From Calonectria ilicicola (Eukaryota; Ascomycota; Sordariomycetes; Hypocreales; Nectriaceae), in contig CP085828.1 in NCBI GenBank assembly GCA_020809705.1, positions 4,340,001-4,404,000 on the forward strand: a stretch of 64,000 nucleotides of DNA, in the 5' to 3' direction. Shown piece by piece: positions 55,920-64,000 of this stretch (position 1 is the first letter of the stretch; every line of letters begins with the position of its first letter). The position numbers were made by a program, and so were the translations under genes. The notes beneath the pieces are model-generated. The model saw only the letters and a list, made by a program, of their open reading frames with translations. It was not told where the DNA came from and ran no database searches.

Positions 55920-58279
55920 ATGTCAGCCGCGCTTTCGCTGGCTATCCGGCTTGGCAACCCAGCCTTCACACGCGAAGGATTGCCCGCTAATTGGACAAGA
56001 ACACCGGGGAACTGCTCTCGTGCATGCGATCGCTGTTGGTCCTTGGTATGTCTGTCCCGCCTAGTGAGACACGGCGCCAAATCTAATTCCTTCTAGAAAA
56101 CCCAGTGTGATTTCGCCTCGCCTTGTGCCAGATGCAGGCGCGTCGGTGTAGCATGCACGAATAACAGACCCATCAAGGCAAGGGGACGGCCCCGTAAACA
56201 GGCTGGTCAATGCCGTTTAAATGTGCCTTCCGAGAGGCATAACCACCCCAGAACACCATCACCCGTCCCACGCCCAAATATTGTAAGTATCAACGTCGCT
56301 GCTCAGCAATAATTAGTCCATCAAAGACTCTGGCCACAGCTAATCATCAACCATCATCAAGGCGTATTTGTTCAATGATTATGAAGATTCCCTTCCGGGC
56401 CATGATGTTGTCATGAGGCTCGTACAAAATATTCCAGGGCTGCCCATGGGAAATGAGCTTGCAACAGGGCTATTGAATAAATTTTTGTCTTATTCACGAT
56501 ATCAAGGGCTATTTAGCATTTTACCTACCACGATTCACCTCGTCTCTAGCCCCGGCAATGAGTGGGAATCTGTTGCTACAGAAATCCTTCACCCTGACTT
56601 AGCACATGCATTTCTTGCCATTTGTCTGCAAACACTTAACCATACCCTACCTCAAGAAGCCCAGCATGAGGCCGAGATGGGAAAAGTCGCGTTAAGAATG
56701 AGCGCTTTATCATTAGTGCCAAATCTAACGTGGAAAAGTCGCAAGTTACGGATAGGAGATGTCCTACTGCTCCTCTTTTTTAGCCATACTTGGAGCTGGA
56801 CGAAGAATTTCAACGACATATCAGACCGATGGAATTCTCTTGCAGTAGTAATAATGGTAGATATTCTCGAGAGTCGACAAACCAAACCGGAGCATCTCCT
56901 AGAATTAGAACGCCGGTAGGTTGCCATTCAACGATGTCAAGATCCGAGAACTAAGCTCAGACAACTTATAGGACGGCCAGCGGACTCGTTCTCCAGGATG
57001 GGTATAGTACCCCCACCACTGCCTCTACTTAAAACAAAGCTGACAACCCAAACTCAGTGTTTTATCACTTTTGCACCATCGAAAACCCACCTGCTCAAAT
57101 TCCAAAGGAAAATTCGAAGCGATAGGATGGCCAAAGATGAACGATGTTGAGTGGCACTCGGATCAAAATTCAGCTGCCAGTGGATTCCTATTCGGCAGAC
57201 GAATGGGGTCTTTCTTTCAGTTATTCAATCCCCTAGTCAAGTAAGTAATGATCTATTACATTTGGTTGCTCTATTGTCCGAATACTCATCCGCTCCAGTT
57301 GCTTGGAAACTATCTTGATGGAGCCAGAAGCTGGTACCCAAGAGTGGAGTCGCGCCTATTTACAGCTGGAGGATTATTTCCTATATTTTCCACGAGCGCT
57401 ATTGCGGTTCGCAGAATTACGGTTCGCGTATCAAGCTGAAGCCATGATATGGGTGCATGGCATGTTCATTATGCTTCGTAAGTGCACGTCATCATATCTA
57501 CTCCTCGGTTATTATACTGACTAGACAAGACAACAAGGCGGATTTGATCGATATTCTGTTCAACTCGCCAGGTTTATATAATAATCAATACGGCAATGCG
57601 TTCGAGCATGCCTTATTGCTAGGCGAAGTAAGAACCAATTTTTACGCTCCCCATCGTCGACAATTACAAGTTATCTGCATCTCAACGCTATCCGAATCGA
57701 GCAAGGGTGATTTGCTAACTAGTAGTGCAGGTTCTTCCAGCACTCCTCCGCCTCGATCCACGACTTCAAGGATTGTCTCCCGCCACAGTTTATTTTCTCT
57801 TACTATCCAGCGTAACGCTGGCTACAGCGCTGCGCCAATTCTTTACAGATACTGATTCAATGAGCGATTCTGATTCCAACTCTGCCCCCAAAACGCTCGT
57901 GATAGCAGCTGAAAATCACTATCAAGCATTATATACCCTCAGTTCAGTGGGTGGCAGGTTTGAATTGGACCTAATATCAGAAATCAGACATTTATTGCAA
58001 TATTGTCTTGCTAAAGTCACATTCGCCGATGCCCAGCCACCAATATCGTGCGAAATCTTGATGCGATACCGGTGGAAAGGCAAGGGAATGGGAGTTGTTG
58101 CCATGGATAATCAATTGGCGATGACTGAGTGGCAGTACGACTGGTCGCCAAACAGTAGCATTTGGGAGGGAACCGACGTCGAATTTGAAGACCGTACTGC
58201 ATTTATTGAACGCATCTGTCGCGAGGACTCTCGAGTGTGTCAGCCGGGATTTTTCGACCTCAAAATCTCCTTCTTTTGA
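55920..58279 (+). CDS. Zn2Cys6 transcription factor with AT-hook-like motif, eight exons
   Basis: Predicted 634-aa nuclear regulator. Exons: 55920-56045, 56097-56282, 56362-56915, 56972-57001 (30 nt), 57058-57240, 57299-57477, 57530-57627 and 57731-58279; all phases agree. The zinc cluster is split by intron 1 and reads CDRCWSLKTQC then DFASPCARCRRVGVAC, exactly C-x2-C-x6-C-x5-C-x2-C-x6-C, at residues about 36-62. It is followed by KARGRPRKQAG, an AT-hook-like minor-groove motif. The regulatory part has LHPDLAHAFLAICLQTLNHT, RIGDVLLLLFFSHTWSWTKN, SGFLFGRRMGSFFQLFNPLV and VLPALLRLDPRLQGLSPATV, all of which run smoothly over the junctions. It ends 50 bp from the convergent fungal_trans_2-like gene and follows the M20 peptidase gene, so peptide-use genes are plausible targets (inference). 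Confidence 0.82.
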
Positions 58280-58329
58280 TCTGAGATGTAACTGTACATC
58301 ATGTGCAACTATTCGGTGTGAAATTACCA

Positions 58330-59724
58330 CTAAAACAGCGGGATGCAAAATTCCAGCTCCTTGCTTATAGACTCTAGACTAATAACTTTTTCCGGGCCTT
58401 CCTCGGTCCTTGACCAAAGCTCTTTCAGAAGATTCTCCACATGAGTCAAGTGCTCAGTCCGAAAGTGATCATGCATCTCGCGCAAAAGACCAAGGCACTC
58501 CTCTTGAAGAGCGGCAGGTTGTCCTCTCAGTTCATTTCCCGCGACCACCAAAGGCCACAGCATAGCATTTGCTATCCGATTTCCTTGTGTTTCCACCAAG
58601 GTTACGAGGGCTCGTATTTCCTGTATCATCTCCTTGACGTAGATTGCTGTTAGAGCGGCTTTGTCAGGCCTCATTGCAACACAGACATTGGCCTCAAAGC
58701 CATGGCGCCACAGATAAATTAGGGCCGCTTTCCTCATAATCTCCCAAGCCGTAACTAAGGAAATTGACAGTGGCATGGATAGGCGGGAAGGCAATTGGGG
58801 TGATCTCCATGAGCGTATTACTACTTCCATTCTTATCTGCCAGTCAGAAGATTCATCGTGGCCGTTTTTACGGTCCTCGCGGTCGCTAACCGTTTTCCCC
58901 TGATCTTCCTTTCCGTTTATCTTGTCGGAAGCTGGACTCTGGAGGATTGATGCAAACCGTTCCGTGTCTGCTTTAGGGACAAACCCAAACAAACGATTAA
59001 TTAAATCTGCCACGGATGAAGATGGTGGATTTCCGTAACACTCCTGCTGTATTGCTGCAGAAATCACAGAAATAATGGTCACCAGGCTTTCCGGGTAACC
59101 TAGGGTAACCTCATGTGCTGACAAGGACAACTGAGTTTGTCCTAGAAACGAGGCCTCGGTCGGTGGATGCATTTCCCATTTGATCCATGCGTCGTGGGCT
59201 CTTTGCAATCTGCCTACGGAGAAGGCAGGGATGTCGAAATGAGCGGCCAAAGCCCTCACAAACTTCCCTAGACTGGTTGTGCTAAAGGCTCCCACGCCAA
59301 ACTGGTCAATCAAGGATATCAGACCAGCTACGTGTGGGGACCAATTGCGGGTTTGCTCAGGAAACCCAAAAAAAGACAATATCAGCGCAGTGGCCAGGAT
59401 TTCTTGTGTTTGCTTGTCGCTTGTATCACCAGTGTGCATATGCGGGATGTTGGCTCTGAGGCGGGTTAGTGTGTCTTGGTACATTGCTGTCGTCATTGAC
59501 GACTGCGGCAAATTAGACTTCCCCTCAGGGATCTGAGCAGCCGTGTTTAATGGGTCCGGAATATTGGAACGCAAGCGGTTGGCCAGTAGCAACAGGGCAA
59601 TGAGCGTCTGATGGCTGTGTTCAGCCACAGGGAGCAGCTCCTCCAACACGGGGATGCCGGATTCCCCAATAGCGACCAAAGACATGCCGCACCATCGAAG
59701 CACTACGTGGAGAGCCAGGCACAT
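58330..59724 (-). CDS. Fungal_trans_2-like regulator lacking a visible zinc cluster
   Basis: Single-exon 464-aa protein from ATG 59724. The pattern of long helices with QTQEILATALILSFFGFPEQ, RNWSPHVAGLISLIDQFG, AHDAWIKWEMHPPTEASFLG and SLVTAWEIMRKAALIYLWRH is that of the fungal-specific regulatory domain. Its closing part reads IANAMLWPLVVAGNEL then EECLGLLREMHDHF. That W-P-L-V-V-A-G-N-E pattern is a hallmark of the group. No Zn2Cys6 motif is found in frame or in the 350 bases upstream on this strand. Either a distant 5' exon is missing from my model or the protein works without its own DNA-binding domain. It is convergent with the Zn2Cys6 gene 50 bp away. Confidence 0.78.
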   Translation of the reverse strand: MCLALHVVLRWCGMSLVAIGESGIPVLEELLPVAEHSHQTLIALLLLANRLRSNIPDPLNTAAQIPEGKSNLPQSSMTTAMYQDTLTRLRANIPHMHTGDTSDKQTQEILATALILSFFGFPEQTRNWSPHVAGLISLIDQFGVGAFSTTSLGKFVRALAAHFDIPAFSVGRLQRAHDAWIKWEMHPPTEASFLGQTQLSLSAHEVTLGYPESLVTIISVISAAIQQECYGNPPSSSVADLINRLFGFVPKADTERFASILQSPASDKINGKEDQGKTVSDREDRKNGHDESSDWQIRMEVVIRSWRSPQLPSRLSMPLSISLVTAWEIMRKAALIYLWRHGFEANVCVAMRPDKAALTAIYVKEMIQEIRALVTLVETQGNRIANAMLWPLVVAGNELRGQPAALQEECLGLLREMHDHFRTEHLTHVENLLKELWSRTEEGPEKVISLESISKELEFCIPLF

Positions 59725-61666
59725 TAGTCAAAAGCCAACGGGTTGTGCATCGGCGGCGGGAAGCAAAAGCGTGCGGGTCTCACATAGTCGAAAGTCTTGG
59801 TTCTGGAGGCCATCGAGTGATATCTGCAGGGGTCCCTGCGTGTTGGCCAGGGTCGGTCGCATACTTTTTGGGGCAGGGCCAGCGAGATTCTCCAGATGAC
59901 GGGATTTTGAATGAAGATTAGCTTTGAAGCACCAAGGGAGAGGGTCGATCTTGTGAAAACGCTCAAACTTGAACCCTGGGAATAAAACGACGAGCTGATG
60001 AACCCTCGGTGAGTGGGGCTTCTAGAATTCACCGTCGGTGCATTCTTCGCAAGCCCTGGTCTGTGCGATGCTTCAGTCATGTGGCAGAAACGCAGTGGTG
60101 ATGCACGATAATCAGGGTCTAAGCCGGAATCGCTTAGCTTACAGGGCTGCTGTGGCCAATCACTGCTTCCAGCATCACATGGGATGCAGCAATCGAGAAT
60201 CTGTTGTACTTGAGCTCAAGCAGTGTTGAGGAGTACCAGAAATGGAGTTTTCATTGTTTCAATTGAGCAACCTAATCCCACATATGGGCCCTGACGAGTA
60301 GCAATTTATCCACATCTCCAGCTTGCACCCGGCCGCAGAAATTCGAAAAGTTCCCTCAGTGGAGTCACAAAGTCGCCGTCGGTCCTTTTTCTGCTCCACG
60401 ACAATGCAGGGGCCATTTTCGCCTTGTGGGTGCACAAAGCCAATCGGTATCCCTATGTTTGCAATGTTATTCGTGAATGGCTCAACCACATTCCGAAAGG
60501 GAAAGGATGTTAAGCCTTGCGTGTTAAAATCCCCCACAATTCGGTTTTGCATCCGAACTTGGCCCTCGTGTTCTCCACATTCAACGGCTTTCATCAGTTC
60601 CGGTACTTGTTTCGTCCGTCATCCATGATCCTCGTATCGGATTCAATGTGTACACCGAGGTGAGTCTTTCCACAAATTAACGTTGCTCATGCTTGATCGC
60701 TAACGTCAGGATCAGGGGCTTTCCTGTCCGTGGGAGCAAAGCCACCGCATTATACGGTGTGCTGGTGTCCGGGTGTCCGGGTGTCCGGGTGTCCGAGCCT
60801 CGCCAGCAGTTCAACAACAGATATCATCGTTCACGCCTCACCAGATTCAACTCGAGTGTGATTTTTTTAACCTAAAGATGAGTGTTCTTTAATTTTATAG
60901 CTAGTATGAAGGTTGGAAGGGAGATGTAGGCCTCCAAGGTTGATAAAATTAGGGCATGGTACAGATACTTCACAGAGCAGCTCTGGTGTGACGGATTTTG
61001 GTCAAGCTAAAGTCACCAGCTTGGTTCTGCCGCTTGTGGAAAGGCCAAAATACATGGGCCATTGAATTTCAGGCACCGCACTCTGGTTGGCTATGACGCC
61101 AGCTCGTCTACAAGCTCTCCTGCCACACGCTAAATGAGAGAAACAACCATGATCCCGCGTACAGTTACGTATACCTCTTGCCGATCTTTTACCTACCTTA
61201 TTCTATCCAAGGTAATATACAGTATCCACCAAGACATCCTACGGATCAAAGCCCCCACATTCCGTCCAAATTTCAAATAACCACTTTCCTATTTGTTGGG
61301 ACAGGCTTGCTTCAAGGTGACAACAGGGCATACAGCACTAGAAGCTCAGGATTACGCGTAAATTCAGGTTCCATCATTCACTGCCAATGGTGATGTGCAG
61401 TCTCTTCGTGTGTCGGTACTCTGTAGCACCCGCACACCCCTATCCTTGACCCTATCCGCTAAGAAATCTGGGATTGATGGACTATGGTAATAGCTCCGTT
61501 CACCGCAAGCTGCTACGGCCTCGCCTCTTCGTGATATCCACGTAATAGCATAACTGGACCTAGGATACGCCATGATGACTTACGCGTCAATCTGTTTCGT
61601 CGAAAATTCCAATTGTTCGTATCCGATTATGCTAATGTTAACAGATCAAAATCTACAGATTTTTGG
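59725..61666. other. 1.9-kb intergenic region
   Basis: No gene supported. Overlapping frames at 59724-60080 and 60259-60628 show no domain. It contains an 8-bp tandem repeat at 60764-60795 and mixed sequence up to the TATA box of the next gene. Confidence 0.4.
60764..60795. repeat. Four tandem copies of GGTGTCCG
   Basis: Four perfect 8-bp units in direct succession, 32 bp in all, within an intergenic stretch. Probably slippage; a protein-binding array is possible. Confidence 0.9.
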
Positions 61667-61674
61667 TATATAAG
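61667..61674 (+). promoter_or_regulatory. TATA box of the intradiol-dioxygenase-like gene
   Basis: TATATAAG lies 118 bp before the ATG at 61792, followed by a C/T/A-rich leader (TCATCATTGCAATCAGCAC). Confidence 0.55.
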
Positions 61675-61791
61675 CATCCTGTGCTCTCAGAGACCATTCT
61701 TTCATCATTGCAATCAGCACTTCAATCTTCTCTCAACATCCATCCATTTTATACTCTCGACTTCAACTCAAACTCTTCGCTATCTTTCATC

Positions 61792-62857
61792 ATGCGCTAC
61801 TCACCCATGCTACTTGCCGCTACGGCCTCTCTTGTCCTAGCCCATCCCGGGGAGCACCATGAGGATCCCGATCACCTCCTCCTGGCTCGCCGAGCCCATC
61901 AGCTTTCTGCTCGACGTGGATTGGAAGCTTGCGCCAGCAAGCGCTCTTTCCAGGAGCTCCAAGATCGTGCCTTGACCAGACGGGCTGCTACCGTTTCCCG
62001 TCATCAAAAATTCAAGCGTGCAAGCGCAACAGGTGTCGGCCACAACCAGACTGCTTCCCACGCTGGCATCTCTATTGACTCAGACAATGAAACTATTTTT
62101 GGAGACAACCACACCTGCATCTTGAACCCCGAGGGCGAAGTTGGACCTTACTACGTCAAGGGCGAGCTTATCCGTGAGGATCTTCGTGAAGGCCAGGCTG
62201 GCGTTCCGATTATTCTTGAGGGCCAGTTTATCGATGTCGAGACATGCGAGCCCATCACTGACTTGTACTGGGACCTCTGGAACTGCAACTCCACTGGCGT
62301 CTACTCTGGAGTGGTTGCTGATGGAAACGGCAACTCGGATGATGCATCCAACATCGACGCAACCTTCCTCCGCGGTATCCAAAAGACAGATGACGAGGGT
62401 GTTGTTCAGTTTCAAAGCGTTTTCCCCGGTCATTACGACGGCCGAGCAACCCACCATCACATGGTATGCTTCCCAACCTGGCCTCCTTATATTAACTATC
62501 ACTAATCAGATGTAGGTCGCGTGGCTCAACGCTACTTTGTTGCCAAACAATACACTGAGCTCTGGCTATGTCACTCACATTGGCCAACTCTTCTGGGACC
62601 AGGATCTTATCAGCGAGGTTGAGGCTACTTACCCATACAACACAAACACCATCAGCATCACGCAGAACGCCGATGATCGCATTGTTAACAACGAGGTCAC
62701 GGGCACTACCTCGGACCCCTTCTTCAACTATGCCTACCTGGGCGATGATCTCTCTGATGGCCTTTTTGGCTGGATCACAATCGTTGTCAACACTTCTGCT
62801 TCTTACGACGCTACCTACTCTTTCAGCTATGGCGAGAACGGTGGTACCTCTGTTTAA
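61792..62857 (+). CDS. Secreted intradiol ring-cleavage dioxygenase-like protein
   Basis: Predicted extracellular Fe(III) enzyme of 337 aa that would open catechol-type rings between the hydroxyls. Two exons, 61792-62463 and 62516-62857, with a 52-nt intron, phase 0. Signal peptide MRYSPMLLAATASLVLAHP (cleavage near LA-HP), then a His/Arg-rich propeptide-like region with RR and KR sites. The core starts at TCILNPEGEVGPYYVKGELI, where the Tyr pair supplies the first iron ligand. It continues with VETCEPITDLYWDLWNCNST and ends its metal site in FPGHYDGRATHHHM, giving Tyr and the two His ligands. LYWDLWNCNSTGVYSG is the substrate-facing strand. The C-terminal segment (GQLFWDQDLISEVEATYPYN) is normal for the secreted fungal subgroup. 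Likely role: metabolism of lignin- or plant-derived phenolics (family inference). Confidence 0.9.
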
Positions 62858-64000
62858 ATGTAGTCATAAAGCATGGCGCCGAAGTGCCTTGCCTCTCTGA
62901 TTTCCGACACTTGATGACATTGACTGTCAATCGTGAAAATAAAATTCCGGTGCTTTTCGATAACACAGTATCTTTTAGGTCTAGATTTCAATATATCAAT
63001 CATACTATGATGAATTCAAACGAGTCACGCAAGTGACAAAGTGAACCTAGAATTATCGAAGGGTATTCTCTGTTGGGCCTTTTCGTTGGGATTGGAGTGG
63101 CTTGGGCCTGATTCATTCATGTTATTAAATACCTCCCAACATGTAAAAATTACAGATGTATCCCTTAACTCAAAAAAGACGTGTGGCATTTATAATTTAA
63201 CGAAGTTTGACCGATATCGATATACATGACGTCATTGGGAGGTGGGTACTCACGTGCTGTGGCTGAAAGTGGGGTTTTGAGGCCTCGAAAGGAAGACTCA
63301 AGCCACAGATACTTGAGAAGTGTCACCTTGGAAATCCGACATTGTGTACATCTTGTCCCGTTTTTGAAACAAATCACGCGTTTTAATTATTTACCAACCA
63401 TTTCAATTTAATTAAAAGAGGGGAGCTTAATGTACTCTTCTCCATGTGGAGAAATATTCGTGCCGGATTCTTTGTATGCTTGCTCTACTTCCCTACCCTA
63501 CACCATTATTTATGGATGCAGGAGTATTAAAGTACATTGTCCATTACACAAATCTAGTTCTTAGGAATCTCTTATGTCTACTTTTGATTAAATCCTGTTT
63601 CTAAAAAACGCGAGTCAATCTGTAAGTCTCGGTCTAACTCTACCTACATTCCTCTCTGCGCCAAATTAAGGGTACTCGACTTGTGTCGCCCGCGTTTTGG
63701 TGTTCATTTGAGCTTTCGTTTGACACTCGCTGTGTCATGTCATCGTGTCAGAGCCCAACCCTTTCTCGCATTAAACCCATACGCTTAATTGGACTGGCCA
63801 TGAGTGCAGTGTCCATGTTGGAATGGTCATAAGCCAAAAACAGTGTAGTTTTTGGTTTCGGCTAGAATGCGATCATTGCACAGACGCGTGTGAAACTGTG
63901 TCAAAATGTTAGGTTCTATGCATATTCGGTTTTGAAACGCGGAGAAGTTCGTCTGGCACCTGCGAAGGTACCAGACGCACAGTTGCTCATGGAGGACACA
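62858..64000. other. Right-end spacer
   Basis: No gene recognised in the last 1.1 kb; AT-rich in the first half. The 3' flank of the dioxygenase-like gene occupies the left side. A gene could begin beyond the window. Confidence 0.4.

Noticed and set aside
62080..62515. Antisense 140-aa and alternate 124-aa frames over the dioxygenase-like gene
   Set aside because: Shadows produced by the GC-rich codon pattern; the secreted enzyme frame carries all metal ligands.

Overview
The window reads as nuclear DNA of a filamentous ascomycete, probably a Sordariomycete (the class is an inference). The evidence is many short spliceosomal introns (about 49-80 nt, GTRNGY donors, CTRAY branch sites), fungal-only families (HET domain, Zn2Cys6 and C2H2 regulators, rhodopsin-domain receptor-like protein, PhiA, Atg22-like), and nonsense changes of the repeat-induced point mutation (RIP) type. 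I rebuilt most gene models by joining exons across GT-AG introns with phase checks. About 22 protein loci are supported, on both strands, with long gene-poor spacers between them.

0-21 kb: a Zn2Cys6 regulator converges on a DHA1-type drug/polyamine antiporter. A gene-poor 2.9 kb follows, then a papain/LRAT-like protein of unknown role, a GMC oxidoreductase converging on a GNAT acetyltransferase, an intact HET-domain protein with a cysteine-rich tail, a monocarboxylate-type MFS transporter and a seven-TM rhodopsin-domain protein.

21-32.7 kb: housekeeping genes (1-Cys peroxiredoxin, mitochondrial Mrs2-type Mg2+ channel) sit next to a tRNA-iMet-like remnant, a HET pseudogene with two in-frame stops, and a Zn2Cys6 regulator of unresolved 5' structure. 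The secreted cell-wall protein PhiA and a zinc NADP(H) alcohol dehydrogenase follow.

34-50 kb: an F-box-like gene interrupted by a TGA, two divergently transcribed paralogues with a fungal C2H2-like domain separated by possible transposon debris, and a degenerate HET protein. A C2H2/fungal_trans regulator with five perfect copies of a 9-bp motif upstream comes next, then a convergent SnoaL-like protein / O-methyltransferase pair that looks like a fragment of secondary metabolism.

50-64 kb: an Atg22-like vacuolar exporter and an M20 carboxypeptidase share a 603-bp divergent promoter, suggesting linked peptide hydrolysis and amino-acid export. Then come an eight-exon Zn2Cys6 regulator with an AT-hook-like motif, a convergent fungal_trans_2-like regulator without a visible zinc cluster, and a secreted intradiol-dioxygenase-like protein.

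Overall about seven loci are transcription-factor-like and three are HET-like, the composition of a variable accessory region. I saw no intact transposon, rRNA gene or CRISPR array.
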